NCBI GenBank assembly: GCA_019414055.1
Contig: DXMV01000010.1
Span: 1 to 64,000 of the forward strand
Length of the DNA: 64,000 nt
Direction: 5' to 3'
Origin: Collinsella sp.
GTDB taxonomy: Bacteria; Actinomycetota; Coriobacteriia; Coriobacteriales; Coriobacteriaceae
Part shown: positions 9,105-18,003 of the stretch, in pieces
How the letters are laid out: each line of letters begins with the position of its first letter
Numbering within the stretch: position 1 is the stretch's first letter
Made by a program: the position numbers and the translations under genes
The notes under the pieces: generated by a model
Database searches by the model: none
What the model saw: the letters and a program-made list of their open reading frames with translations, nothing else
What the model was told of the DNA's origin: nothing

Positions 9105-10553
9105 TTAGCGGCGCTCGAGGACCGCGACGGTCTCGGTGTGGTCGGTGTGGGGGAACATATCGACCGGCGTGATCTTGAGCAGGCGATAACCTCCGTCGAG
9201 GAGCTGGTGTAGGTCGCGCTCTTGGGTGACGGGATTGCAACTGATGTAGGTGATGCGGCGCGGCTTGAGTGCGCAAGCGGCTTCGAGGAACTCTGGTGTG
9301 GAGCCGGCGCGTGGCGGGTCGACGGAGAGAACGTCAACGCGCTCGTTGTTATCGGCGGCGTCCAGGATGTAATCGGTGGCGTCGTCGGCCATAAACCAAG
9401 CGCTGCGGGTGAGGCCGTTGAGCTCGGCATTGCGACGTGCGTCGGCAATGCCCGCCGGGTTGCGCTCCACGCCGAGCAGCATAATGCCGACACCCCTGTC
9501 CTGGGCATCCTTCGCGGCGCACAGACCGATGGTGCCGCTGCCGCAGTACGCGTCCATAAGAATGTCACCATGCTGCAGGTCCATGCCGTCAATCGCAAGC
9601 TGATAGAGCAGCTCGGTCTGCTGTGGATTGGTCTGATAGAACGCGGTAGGGGAGATATCGAATTCGCAACCGAGCAGCTGGTCGCGCATGCACTCGGCGC
9701 CATAGACGATACGAGTCTCCTCACCCAAGATAGCGTTACCGGGACGGCCGTTGATATTTTGGGCGACGGTGACGATATGCGGATCGAGCGCCGCGACGGC
9801 CTCAAAGAACTCCTGCGCATGCGGTAAGTCACGCTGGGCGGTCACGAGCGTAACCATGACTTGGTCGGTGCGCCAACCGCAGCGGACGACGGCATAGCGA
9901 AGCAAACCAAGATGCTTGTCCTCATTAAAGGCGGGAATATGCAGCCGCTCAGCTTCGCGCGCGATGCCGTTGAGAACCTGACGGGCACCCGGCGCCTCGA
10001 CAGGACACTCGGGTACGGCAACGATCTTGTGCGTGCCACGCTCAAAGAAACCGCAACGGACGGCGCCCTCCTTGCCGGGAGCAAAGGGAGTGGCAGCCTT
10101 ATGACGAAAACCACGCGGCGCAGGATATTTACCCGGGTCGCCAAGGGTGACGCCCATACCGCGAATAGGATCAACGGCGATGCCCTCGCGCTCGCAAAGA
10201 GCAGCAAAAAGCTCCTCCATAGCAGCCTGCTTGGCCGCCAATTGCTTCTTATAAGGACGATTGAGCGCCGTGCACCCACCACAAGCCCGCATGATGGAAC
10301 AAGGCGACTTGGGATCCACGACCTTTCGCGCAGGCTGAGCCGAATCCGTGCGCGAGTCCTTGGAACGAAAGTGAGACGCCTTATCCCCGCCGTGACGAGA
10401 GCCAGAACGCTTGGTCTTAACCTTGCCTTTGGCCGACTTACCCTTCGCATCCTGAGATGACTTGGATTTCTTAGAAGATTTTTTCTCCTCCGACCCCTCA
10501 GCCGCCTCGATCAAAGCACGACGAGCCTTACGCTCCGCACGAGATTCTGCCAT
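9105..10553 (-). CDS. rlmD: 23S rRNA (uracil-C5)-methyltransferase, RlmD/TrmA family
   Basis: A SAM-dependent enzyme that forms m5U in rRNA (or tRNA in some paralogues). Residues 1-75 are a Lys/Arg/Ser-rich extension likely to bind RNA. A Cys cluster, C-x5-C-x2-C in PCSIMRACGGC with a later ECP, matches the iron-sulfur site of RumA-type enzymes. The SAM site is DAYCGSGTIGLC, the catalytic region contains DPPRAG, and the nucleophilic Cys is in YISCNP. The C-terminus HTDHTETVAVLERR is also typical. The ATG at 10553 has GGAG 6 nt upstream and is preferred over a GTG at 10565. The precise U residue modified is not determined. Confidence 0.9.
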   Translation of the reverse strand: MAESRAERKARRALIEAAEGSEEKKSSKKSKSSQDAKGKSAKGKVKTKRSGSRHGGDKASHFRSKDSRTDSAQPARKVVDPKSPCSIMRACGGCTALNRPYKKQLAAKQAAMEELFAALCEREGIAVDPIRGMGVTLGDPGKYPAPRGFRHKAATPFAPGKEGAVRCGFFERGTHKIVAVPECPVEAPGARQVLNGIAREAERLHIPAFNEDKHLGLLRYAVVRCGWRTDQVMVTLVTAQRDLPHAQEFFEAVAALDPHIVTVAQNINGRPGNAILGEETRIVYGAECMRDQLLGCEFDISPTAFYQTNPQQTELLYQLAIDGMDLQHGDILMDAYCGSGTIGLCAAKDAQDRGVGIMLLGVERNPAGIADARRNAELNGLTRSAWFMADDATDYILDAADNNERVDVLSVDPPRAGSTPEFLEAACALKPRRITYISCNPVTQERDLHQLLDGGYRLLKITPVDMFPHTDHTETVAVLERR

Positions 10554-10660
10554 CAATAACTCCACTAATTCATGAATTTAAGCTGCAAGTATTGTACCGT
10601 TCCAAGCCAGCAGACGATATGCAAGCGGTTTATTCGTGTTAGTGATAAGCCCAACGACGT

Positions 10661-10797
10661 TTGCCCGCCGGGTGCCGGGGCAGGGGTTAAGTTTGTCGCG
10701 AGTTCCGCACGAACAGGAGAGCACTTAATGTGCTCTCCGTCGTGAGCAGGACTGTAGAGCAGCAAACTTAACCCCTGCCCCGGCACCCGGCGGGCAA
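10661..10797. repeat. Family A structured element, copy 1 (35-bp perfect IR arms)
   Basis: The arms 10661-10695 and 10763-10797 are a perfect 35-bp inverted repeat rich in GCCCGCCGGGTGCCGGGGC. The enclosed 67 nt (10696-10762) form a second hairpin, GGAGAGCAC-TTAAT-GTGCTCTCC. The reverse complement of this 67-nt core matches 55611-55677 at 57 of 67 positions. It fills most of the 337-bp gap between rlmD and the amino-acid importer; apart from the promoter downstream, nothing else is visible in that gap. Confidence 0.9.
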
Positions 10798-10805
10798 GCC
10801 CTCCC

Positions 10806-10834
10806 TTGTACTCCATCTCACTAAAGTGTATGAT
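10806..10834 (+). promoter_or_regulatory. Promoter of the amino-acid importer operon
   Basis: A -35 TTGTAC (10806-10811) and a -10 TATGAT (10829-10834) are separated by 17 bp, a good sigma70/SigA match. The predicted start is about 50 bp before the lipoprotein gene. Confidence 0.6.
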
Positions 10835-10852
10835 TCTGAACGTTACATGACT

Positions 10853-10872
10853 CACTTTACCTAACTAAAGTG
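10853..10872. promoter_or_regulatory. Operator-like palindrome CACTTTA-N6-TAAAGTG
   Basis: CACTTTACCTAACTAAAGTG has perfect 7-bp arms. It lies 10-20 bp after the predicted transcription start, a position suited to a repressor. A related CACTAAAGTG occurs at 10819-10828 inside the promoter spacer. Confidence 0.55.
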
Positions 10873-10890
10873 CCATCAAGGGGGAATACC

Positions 10891-11751
10891 ATGAATGCCG
10901 ATATGTCTCGTCGTCAATTTGTTGGTCTAGCCGGTTCGCTTGCCACGGTGCTTGGCCTCGGCCTGGTAGGCTGCGGCGGTGGTGCCGGCAAGGGCTCCGC
11001 TGCTGGCTCTGCCGCGGCCAAGGATGTGAAGGGCGCTGCGGAGTCCAAGAAGCTCGTGGTGGGCTTTGACAAGTCCTACCCTCCGTACGGCTTTGTGGGC
11101 GACGATGGCGAGTACACCGGTTTTGACCTCGATCTGGCTAAGGCCGTTGCCGATAAGCAGGGCTGGGATGTCGATTACGAGGCCATCGATTGGGATGCCA
11201 AGGACACGCTGCTCAACTCCGGCGCCATCAACTGCATCTGGAATGGCTTTACCATGGAGGGTCGCGAGGACGACTACACGTTCTCCGAGCCTTACATGCT
11301 CAACGAACAGGTACTTGTGGTCAAGAAGGACGCGGGTATCAAGAGCTGGGACGATCTTGCTGGCAAGACCGTGATTACCCAGACTGATTCCGCCGCACAG
11401 GATGTGCTCGAGGGCGACCAGAAGGATCTGGCCGCGACGTTTGCCACGCTCGATACCATCGGTGAGTACAACACGGCGTTTATGCAGCTCGAGAGTGGCG
11501 CAGTCGATGCCGTTGCCTGTGACCTCTCGATCGCTCAGTATCAGCTTGCCGCCAAGCCCGATGCCTATATGCAGCTCGACAAGCCGCTGTCCAGCGAGCA
11601 CTACGCCGTTGGCTTTAAGAAGGGCGACACCAAGTCCGCCGATGCCGTGACCGAGTCGCTCAAGGCACTCTACGAGGATGGCACGGTCAAGGACCTCTGT
11701 GATAAATATGCAGATTACGGTCTGTCTTTCGATAATTGGGTGCTCAAGTAA
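10891..11751 (+). CDS. Polar amino-acid ABC transporter, substrate-binding lipoprotein
   Basis: The 286-residue extracellular binding protein for an amino-acid importer. The N-terminus combines a twin-arginine motif (SRRQF, residues 6-10) with a lipobox LVGC (Cys28), so it may be a Tat-exported lipoprotein. The mature part is an SBP family 3 domain: VVGFDKSYPPYGFVGDDGEY, GFDLDLAKAVAD, and an IWNGFTMEGRE region expected near the ligand. The class includes cystine, glutamine and arginine binders; specificity is not clear. The ATG at 10891 follows AAGGGGGA. Its stop overlaps the permease start by one base (TAATG), forming a tight operon with permease and ATPase. Confidence 0.93.
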   Translation: MNADMSRRQFVGLAGSLATVLGLGLVGCGGGAGKGSAAGSAAAKDVKGAAESKKLVVGFDKSYPPYGFVGDDGEYTGFDLDLAKAVADKQGWDVDYEAIDWDAKDTLLNSGAINCIWNGFTMEGREDDYTFSEPYMLNEQVLVVKKDAGIKSWDDLAGKTVITQTDSAAQDVLEGDQKDLAATFATLDTIGEYNTAFMQLESGAVDAVACDLSIAQYQLAAKPDAYMQLDKPLSSEHYAVGFKKGDTKSADAVTESLKALYEDGTVKDLCDKYADYGLSFDNWVLK

Positions 11752-12404
11752 TGTCTATTCAGGTCATGATGCAAATGCTTGGCCAGGGATTCTTAGTCAG
11801 CTTGCAGCTGTTTGTGCTAACGCTGCTCGGGTCGATTCCGCTGGGAATCCCCGTGGCGTTTATGCGCATGAGCAAAATTGCGCCGCTCCGCTGGATTGCG
11901 CGCATCTACATTTCGGTCATGCGCGGTACGCCGCTCATGCTGCAGATGTTTGCCATCTACTTTGCCCCGTACTACGTGTTTGGCATTTCGCTCACGCCCG
12001 ATTCCAAGTGGACGGCGTGCGTCGTGGCGTTCATCATCAACTACGCCGGCTACTTTGCCGAGATCTATCGCTCGGGCCTGCAGTCCATTCCGCGCGGTCA
12101 ATACGAGGCAGCCGAGGTGCTGGGCTATTCGCGCATGCAGACGTTTCTGTATATCGTGATGCCGCAGGTCGCCAAGCGTATTCTGCCGGCGATGGGCAAC
12201 GAGATCATCACGCTGGTCAAGGACACGTCGCTGGCGTTTGCCATCGGCGTGGGCGAGATGTTCTCGACCGCCAAGGCGCTGGTTGCCTCGCAGGTGAGCA
12301 TGGTGCCGTTTGCGATTGCGGCGCTGATCTACTGGGTTTTCAACTTCGTGGTCGAGATGCTGCTGGGCGCTGCGGAGAAAAAATTGGATTACTACCATGA
12401 TTAA
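11751..12404 (+). CDS. Amino-acid ABC transporter permease
   Basis: A 217-residue inner-membrane subunit of the HisMQ type with about five membrane helices. The start at 11751 overlaps the lipoprotein stop. The segment EIYRSGLQSIPRGQYEAAEV is the EAA-loop region that couples to the ATPase, and PLMLQMFAIYF and RGTP are typical of this permease family. Only one permease gene is present, so it probably forms a homodimer. The 3' end overlaps the ATPase gene by 8 bases. Confidence 0.93.
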   Translation: MSIQVMMQMLGQGFLVSLQLFVLTLLGSIPLGIPVAFMRMSKIAPLRWIARIYISVMRGTPLMLQMFAIYFAPYYVFGISLTPDSKWTACVVAFIINYAGYFAEIYRSGLQSIPRGQYEAAEVLGYSRMQTFLYIVMPQVAKRILPAMGNEIITLVKDTSLAFAIGVGEMFSTAKALVASQVSMVPFAIAALIYWVFNFVVEMLLGAAEKKLDYYHD

Positions 12405-13161
12405 TTCGGTAATGAATATAGCGAACGCACGCAAGGCGTTTGGCGGCAATGAGGTGCTCAAGGATATCTCGCTCGAGGTAAAGCGTGGCGAGGTCGTGGC
12501 GATTATCGGGCCTTCGGGCGGCGGTAAGTCCACGCTGCTGCGGTGTGCCACGCTGCTCGAGACGCTCGATGGTGGCTCGCTCTCGTTTGGCGACCTTGCC
12601 GTCGCGACGGATGCGGGTTCGGGCGCGGTGTACGCAAAGGGCGATGTGCCTAAACAGGCGCGCTCGCGGTTTGGTCTGGTGTTTCAGAACTACAATCTGT
12701 TCCCGCACTATACCGTGATGAAAAACATCACCGATGCTCCGATCCGCGTGCTTAAGCGCCCACGCGAGCAGGCGGAAGCCCGCGCACACGAGCTTATTGC
12801 ACAGATGGGACTTACGGGTAACGAGAACAAGGTGCCCTGCGAGCTTTCGGGCGGTCAGCAGCAGCGCGTGAGTATTGCCCGCGCCCTGGCGCTCGATCCG
12901 GAAATCTTGTTCTTTGATGAGCCGACCTCGGCGCTCGATCCAGAGCTGACGGCTGAGGTGCTGCGCGTCATCAAGGATTTGGCCGCGCAGAATATGACGA
13001 TGGTGATCGTGACGCACGCGATGCAGTTTGCCCGCGACGTTGCCGACCGCGTGGTCTTTATGGATGGCGGTCGTATTGTCGAGGAGGGTCCTGCCGAGCA
13101 GGTTATCGATCATCCGCGCGAGCAGCGTACCCGTGAGTTCTTGAGCCGTATCGAGGGGTAG
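12397..13161 (+). CDS. Amino-acid ABC transporter ATP-binding protein
   Basis: The 254-residue cytoplasmic ATPase of the importer. Walker A is GPSGGGKST (near residue 34), the Q-loop is VFQNYNLFPH, the signature is LSGGQQQRVSIARAL, and Walker B is ILFFDEPTSALD, followed by the switch His in THAMQF. All catalytic elements look intact. The insertion between Walker A and the Q-loop (about 25 residues, TDAGSGAVYAKGDVPKQ) is longer than in GlnQ or HisP. An ATG at 12412 is an alternative start; 12397 is chosen because it gives the usual 4-4-8 bp type overlap. A terminator follows at 13198. Confidence 0.94.
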   Translation: MINSVMNIANARKAFGGNEVLKDISLEVKRGEVVAIIGPSGGGKSTLLRCATLLETLDGGSLSFGDLAVATDAGSGAVYAKGDVPKQARSRFGLVFQNYNLFPHYTVMKNITDAPIRVLKRPREQAEARAHELIAQMGLTGNENKVPCELSGGQQQRVSIARALALDPEILFFDEPTSALDPELTAEVLRVIKDLAAQNMTMVIVTHAMQFARDVADRVVFMDGGRIVEEGPAEQVIDHPREQRTREFLSRIEG

Positions 13162-13197
13162 GCTCAGCTATTTACTCAACTATTAATTGAGGTGATG

Positions 13198-13231
13198 CCG
13201 CCGCAGGTCTTATGATCTGTGGCGGTTTTTT
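13198..13231 (+). terminator. Intrinsic terminator after the importer operon
   Basis: CCGCCGCAG (13198-13206) pairs with CTGTGGCGG (13217-13225) and is followed by six T residues. Confidence 0.9.
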
Positions 13232-13467
13232 GCATCCGCGGGGTTCAATAATCGCCTCGCAAGCTCGCTCTCTCCTCTCGCCGCCCGTATCCATACGCGT
13301 GCCGAAAGGTCTGCATGGACAGGCGACTGCAAGGGTAGGGTGGTGGCATAGGACATTTGGAGGGTGAGCCGGCTCGGCTGCCGACCATGCTGCTCCCGGG
13401 ACGGCATCGACCGCGAACTCTCCCCGTTGGCGTCGCGCATCGCGCGCGACCCTGCAAGGAGGTCATC
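13232..13467 (+). other. Long leader region before the EF-G-like gene
   Basis: These 236 bp, part of a 306-bp gap, hold no gene I can support. The stretch is GC-rich and contains short self-complementary pieces (for example GGAGGGTGAGCC and CTCCCGGGA), so a structured 5' leader is possible. It does not match a riboswitch class I know. An in-frame extension of the downstream gene to 13357 exists but lacks a ribosome binding site. Confidence 0.4.
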
Positions 13468-15543
13468 ATGGGTGCTCCCAAGACCGGCAACGTAAGGAAC
13501 GTGGTGCTCGTAGGCCAAGGCGGGGTGGGCAAGACTTCACTCGCCGAGGCCATGCTCCACCTTTCCGGTAAGACCGCCCGCCTGGGCGGCCACGACGGCA
13601 CCAAGCCCACGCTCGACTATGACCCCGAAGAGGTTAAGCGTGCGTTTTCCATCTCGACGACCATCGCGCCGATTGACTGGAAGGGCGCCCGCATCAACGT
13701 GCTCGATGCCCCGTGCTACCCCGATTTTATCGGCGACGCCTTTGCCGCGATGAGCGTCTGCGAGACGGCGCTGTTTGTGGTCGACGCCGAGGCCGGCCCG
13801 CAGCCTACGACGGTTAAGCTCTGGTATGCCGCCGAGGACCTGCGTCTGGCGCGTGCGGTATTCGTAAACCGCCTGTCGCGCTCCGAGGCCAGCTTTGCGA
13901 CCACCATGGAACTGCTGCAGGAGCGCTTTGGTACGCGACTGGGCGCCGTGACTCTTCCCTGGGGCGAGGGCGAGGATTTTGACGGCATCATCGACCTGGT
14001 GCGCATGAAGGCGCGCCACTGCAACGGCACCGAAGCCGTTGAGTCGGAGATTCCCGAGGAGTATCGTGCCCAGGCCGAGGAGGCCCACGACCATCTTTGC
14101 GAGTTGGTGGCCGAGGCCGACGATGAGCTGATGATGAAGTACCTGGAAGGCGAGGAGACGCTGACGCAGGAGGAGCTTGAGGGCTTGTTGTCCAAAGCGA
14201 TCGCTGAGCGCATCTTTGTGCCGGTTTTTGCGGGCGATTGCATTAAGGAGCAGGGCGTCAACTCGCTGATGGACGACATTGCCACGTACTTCCCGGCGCC
14301 GACTGACTACGGCGAGATGCCGCTCATCGACGGTGATTCGCTCAAGATCTCGAGTGACGATGACCGTCCGGTGGCGTTTGTGTTTAAGACACTAGCCGAT
14401 CCGCAGCAGGGCCGCATTAGCTTTATCAAGGTGCTGACGGGCACGCTTGAGCCGGGTCTTGAGCTGATCAACGCGCGCACCCGCAAGAGCGATCGTCTGG
14501 CTCACCTGTATGTGATGTGCGGCCGCGACATGACCGAGGTCGGTCACGCCTATGCCGGCGACATTATCGTGGCGCCCAAGTTGGCGGCAGAGACGGGCGA
14601 TACGCTCTCCATTACCGGTAAGGTCGAGGCGGCGGCGTTTAAGTTCCCCAACTCGCAGTACCGCATCGCCATTGAGGCCGAGAATCGCGGGGACGAAGAG
14701 AAGCTCTACACGTTTATTGAGAAGGCCTGCAAGGCAGACCCGACCATGAGCATCGACCGCGACGAGGAGACTGGCCAGACCATTATCTCCGCCGTTGGTG
14801 AGGCACAGGTTTCGGTGCTGCTCAACCGTTTGGAGGATCGTACCAAGGTCGTGGCCAAGAGCGTGCCGATCCGCATTCCGTATCGCGAGACCATCCGCCG
14901 CACGGCGAGTGCCCAGGGCCGCCACAAGAAGCAGACTGGCGGTGCCGGTCAGTATGGCGACTGCTGGCTGCGCGTTGAGCCGCTCATCGGGCCCGACGGC
15001 ACGAGCGATGGCTATGAGTTTGTGGACGAGGTCGTGGGCGGCCGCATTCCGCGCTCGCTCATCCCCGCCGTGGACAAGGGCGTCCAGGAGACCATGAAGG
15101 ACGGTATCATTGCCGGCTATCCGCTCACGGGTATTCGCGTCGCGGTGTACGACGGCTCGTATCACAGCGTCGACTCCAACGAGATGGCGTTCCGCGCGGC
15201 GGCTCGTATCGGCCTGCGCAAGGCATGCGCCGATGCCGATCCGGTGGTACTGGAGCCCATCGAGGAAATCACGGTGACTATCCCCGAGAGCTACGCCGGC
15301 GCCGTGATGGGCGACATCTCGGCCTCGCGCGGTCGCGTGACGGGCATGGAGACCGATGAGCGCGGCGATACCGTGGTCATTGCCCAGGCGCCGCTGGCCG
15401 AGCTGACGGATTATTCGACGCGCCTGCGCTCTATCACGCGCGGCACGGGCGACTTTACTATGAAGCCCGCAGGCTATGAGCAGGTGCCCTATGACGTGCA
15501 GGCCAAGCTGGTCGAGCGCTATGAGGAGGGCCGCGCCAAGTAA
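13468..15543 (+). CDS. Elongation factor G-like protein with altered G motifs
   Basis: A 691-residue translational GTPase with all EF-G domains (G domain, domain II with FVFKTLADPQQGRISFIKV, domains III-V with GAGQYGDCWLRVEP and VMGDISASRGRVTGME). The P-loop GQGGVGKTS (16-24) is intact. The other G motifs are not: G3 is D80-A-P-C83-Y84-P-D where EF-G has DTPGHVD, so the Gly and catalytic His are replaced, and G4 is N134-R-L-S137 instead of NKxD. This marks a paralogue, not the main EF-G. Known EF-G2-like proteins in actinobacteria bind nucleotide but may lack ribosome-stimulated GTPase activity. The start follows AAGGAGG. It is monocistronic. Confidence 0.88.
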   Translation: MGAPKTGNVRNVVLVGQGGVGKTSLAEAMLHLSGKTARLGGHDGTKPTLDYDPEEVKRAFSISTTIAPIDWKGARINVLDAPCYPDFIGDAFAAMSVCETALFVVDAEAGPQPTTVKLWYAAEDLRLARAVFVNRLSRSEASFATTMELLQERFGTRLGAVTLPWGEGEDFDGIIDLVRMKARHCNGTEAVESEIPEEYRAQAEEAHDHLCELVAEADDELMMKYLEGEETLTQEELEGLLSKAIAERIFVPVFAGDCIKEQGVNSLMDDIATYFPAPTDYGEMPLIDGDSLKISSDDDRPVAFVFKTLADPQQGRISFIKVLTGTLEPGLELINARTRKSDRLAHLYVMCGRDMTEVGHAYAGDIIVAPKLAAETGDTLSITGKVEAAAFKFPNSQYRIAIEAENRGDEEKLYTFIEKACKADPTMSIDRDEETGQTIISAVGEAQVSVLLNRLEDRTKVVAKSVPIRIPYRETIRRTASAQGRHKKQTGGAGQYGDCWLRVEPLIGPDGTSDGYEFVDEVVGGRIPRSLIPAVDKGVQETMKDGIIAGYPLTGIRVAVYDGSYHSVDSNEMAFRAAARIGLRKACADADPVVLEPIEEITVTIPESYAGAVMGDISASRGRVTGMETDERGDTVVIAQAPLAELTDYSTRLRSITRGTGDFTMKPAGYEQVPYDVQAKLVERYEEGRAK

Positions 15544-15578
15544 CGTGTGGTTTTGCCTGCAATGTAGGTGCTGACGAA

Positions 15579-15610
15579 AAGGCCGCCCTGGGTAACCGGG
15601 CGGCCTTATT
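15579..15610 (+). terminator. Intrinsic terminator after the EF-G-like gene
   Basis: AAGGCCGCCC (15579-15588) pairs with GGGCGGCCTT (15598-15607). The T-tract is short and interrupted (TTATTT), so it is a moderate terminator. Confidence 0.75.
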
Positions 15611-15652
15611 TGATCCCTGGGGCTGCAAATCGATTCATGTCGCGGTTGGGGG

Positions 15653-16639
15653 CTAGTCCCCCGAGGCCTGGTTGCGGCCGGTGGCGTAGTCGATCTGCAC
15701 GTGCGGCTGCAGGTTGTAGCAGTACACGTGGAAGCACAGGGTCTTGCCGTGGTCCTCGATCGATTGTGCTTCCAGACGAACGCCACGACAGACGAGTTCC
15801 TCTTCGTTGTACATGGGCGTGACGCGGTAGAGCACATGGTTGCCTGTGTCGTGGATATAGTCGAGGATCTGCTCTTCAAACGGCAGCATGCCCGTTTCGT
15901 TGAGATAGCGCGTGCCGGTGAGGAGATTCTTGCGATTGGCGTTTTCGCCGCAGAGCGACCAGGCGATGAGGTGGCAACGGTTGTAGAGGCTTTGACCCGG
16001 AATAAAGTCGTAGCGCTGCTGGTGCCATCCGGCGGGGTGGATACGCGAGATATCCCCGCGCTTGCCTTGACCGAGCGATTCGGGGCCCACGCAGGCAAGC
16101 GCTTTGCGGGTGCGGCCCAGACTGTCGAGCTTGGAGAATTTCTTAAAGCAGCCCTCTTCGGTGGCACGATCGTATTCATCGAGTGTGAATGACGGCGTGC
16201 CGAGCGGGTGCGTGCTGTCGGCGCGAAGGGCAACGTAGGGGTTGCCGGCGTAGTCGGGAATGCTGCTGAGATAAACACCGCGGGCGCGGTTGAGGTCGGG
16301 GTTTTCGACCTCGTCGATGGGGGTGGCGACGCTGTCCGCGGAAGCAACGCTGCCGTTGGTGTTGGTCGCGGTGGATTCGGAGCCATCGCCAGAGTCTTGG
16401 CTATTTTGAGAGTCCTCGGAGCTCGCTGTTCCCGATTCGAGCCGGGCGACCAAGTCTGTCTCGTCGTCGGTACGGCTGGGGCTCTCGCTTTGCTTCTCGG
16501 CCAGAGCCGCTGCCTGCTCATCGCTTTGCGGCGAGAGCAGCTTGGGCGCTCCGTCGAGCGACCCCGTGAACAGCGCAAACCCCAGCACCACGGCGGTGCC
16601 GATGGAAAGTACTTGCTTGTAGACGGACTTGCGCGACAT
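15653..16639 (-). CDS. Secreted DNA/RNA non-specific endonuclease
   Basis: A 328-residue exported nuclease. Residues 1-35 are a signal or anchor sequence (basic start, then IGTAVVLGFALFTGSL). Residues 35-115 are a Ser/Asp/Glu-rich low-complexity stalk. The catalytic part has LYNRCHLIAW and GENANRKNLLTGTRYLN, the HNH-like His and Asn-rich metal region of Endonuclease_NS_2/EndA-type nucleases; this version has NRCH where NucA-type enzymes have DRGH. Such enzymes degrade external DNA for nutrition, uptake or escape from DNA traps. The start at 16639 follows AGGAGC. No competence genes are adjacent. Confidence 0.85.
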   Translation of the reverse strand: MSRKSVYKQVLSIGTAVVLGFALFTGSLDGAPKLLSPQSDEQAAALAEKQSESPSRTDDETDLVARLESGTASSEDSQNSQDSGDGSESTATNTNGSVASADSVATPIDEVENPDLNRARGVYLSSIPDYAGNPYVALRADSTHPLGTPSFTLDEYDRATEEGCFKKFSKLDSLGRTRKALACVGPESLGQGKRGDISRIHPAGWHQQRYDFIPGQSLYNRCHLIAWSLCGENANRKNLLTGTRYLNETGMLPFEEQILDYIHDTGNHVLYRVTPMYNEEELVCRGVRLEAQSIEDHGKTLCFHVYCYNLQPHVQIDYATGRNQASGD

Positions 16640-16769
16640 TGAGGCTCCTGGATGGACGGTTGGGAATCTACTAGTCTAGCAGGAGCCGGCAGAGGCCGTT
16701 CTGTCGAACAAATACTTAAGATTTGGGACAAACGCCGCTGGTCCATTTGCCCCCATGTTGGGCTTATGG

Positions 16770-17780
16770 CTAGATTGAGGTGGAGCCGAGCCAATTGAGT
16801 TTGCATTCGAGAATGCGCTGCTCACCGGGCATGCTGCTGCCATCGAGTAGTGCGAGGAGCATCTCGGCCGCCTCCCTGCCTTCCTGGTCGACGGGCTCGA
16901 TGATCGTGGAGACGGTCGGCGTGGTGAGGTTGGTCCAGTCTTCGCAGTTGAGTCCCAAAAGACCGATCTGCTGCGGAAGTAGATGGGCCATGGGCTGGAG
17001 GGCCTTGTAGACACGGGGAAGTGCCCACTGATTTTGCACGAAGATAAGGGTTCGCTTGGCGGGGTTGAGCTTGTATTTAAAGTACTCGGTAAGCTCACTG
17101 ACCGACGGCTTGTTGTGGTCGATGGGAATCGCTTTGTAGAGTTGTCCGTTCGCTGCCAGCGCCTCGGCATACCCCTGAAAACGCTCCATACGGGTGCGCA
17201 TTTCGGTCATGTTGGCGGCAATGGAGAAAAAGTCCTCGTAGCCGGCATCGAGAAGCGCCTGCGTGGCATTGTACACGCCGTCGTAGAGGTTGGTTTTGAT
17301 CCAGCTGGTGCCTGGGCTGTAGATGGCCGCGTCAAAAAAGACGACGGGCTTGCCGGCGCGCTTGATGCGGTCGTGGACGGCCTTGAAATTTGCCGTGGGC
17401 TGGATGATAAAACCATCGACGCCCAGCGAGAGCATTTTGTCGACATACATGAGCTCGGTCTCGGGGTTAAAGTTGCTCGTGCAAACGACCGTCTGGTAGC
17501 CCGCGGGGAGCATGACTTGTTCCATGCCGTTGAGGACGAGGCCCGCCCACTTGTTGGTGTTATCCAAAATGATGATGGCGATGACGTGGGTCTGCTTGCC
17601 GGTGAGCGTTTGCGCTTGGGCGTTGGGAACGTATCCGAGTTCCTTGATGACGCGCGCAATCTTTGCCTGCGTCTTCTCGCTAAGCTTTTCTCGTTTGTCG
17701 TTGAGGTAATACGAGACGCTGGCTGTTGAGGTTCCCGCCTCGCGGGCGACGTCTGCGATCGTAACGCGCTGTTTTGCCAC
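16770..17780 (-). CDS. LacI family transcriptional regulator of the PTS operon
   Basis: A 336-residue repressor with an N-terminal LacI helix-turn-helix (VTIADVAREAGTSTASVSYYLN) and a periplasmic-binding-protein-like sensor domain. It ends ECKLNWLGSTSI. The start is a GTG at 17780 behind AAGGAG; an ORF extending to 18017 would add 79 residues without HTH homology and run into the promoter region. It is divergent from the PTS-GatZ-transketolase operon and very likely controls it; a CG-centred palindrome typical of LacI operators lies at 18004-18023. The effector is probably a phosphorylated ketose, by analogy with neighbours. Confidence 0.9.
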   Translation of the reverse strand: MAKQRVTIADVAREAGTSTASVSYYLNDKREKLSEKTQAKIARVIKELGYVPNAQAQTLTGKQTHVIAIIILDNTNKWAGLVLNGMEQVMLPAGYQTVVCTSNFNPETELMYVDKMLSLGVDGFIIQPTANFKAVHDRIKRAGKPVVFFDAAIYSPGTSWIKTNLYDGVYNATQALLDAGYEDFFSIAANMTEMRTRMERFQGYAEALAANGQLYKAIPIDHNKPSVSELTEYFKYKLNPAKRTLIFVQNQWALPRVYKALQPMAHLLPQQIGLLGLNCEDWTNLTTPTVSTIIEPVDQEGREAAEMLLALLDGSSMPGEQRILECKLNWLGSTSI

Positions 17781-18003
17781 AGCGACTCCTTCCGACAGAT
17801 GAGCATTTTCCAACATGATGACTTTGGGTCTTGGTGAGGGATGCGCTTCGGTGAGCGACCCTTTCCTTTCATTATGAGTATGCAACAAATGCGGTATATG
17901 GGTGGGGCCGAAATTTGTGACCGGCATGCGCGTCTGCCGTCTACCGAGAAATTCAAATACTTCTTGACTTTTGAAATTGAGGGTAAAATCGCAGGATTCA
18001 TTT

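Noticed and set aside
13357..13467. Longer N-terminus of the EF-G-like protein
   Set aside because: The frame is open but lacks a ribosome binding site, and the ATG at 13468 follows AAGGAGG and gives the family N-terminus.
14392..16806. Long minus-strand open frame spanning the EF-G-like gene and nuclease
   Set aside because: It is antisense to the EF-G-like gene and out of frame with the nuclease; composition is biased.
17964..17989. TTGACT and TAAAAT as the PTS operon promoter
   Set aside because: The spacer is only 14 bp, outside the usual 16-18 bp, so it was not called as a promoter.
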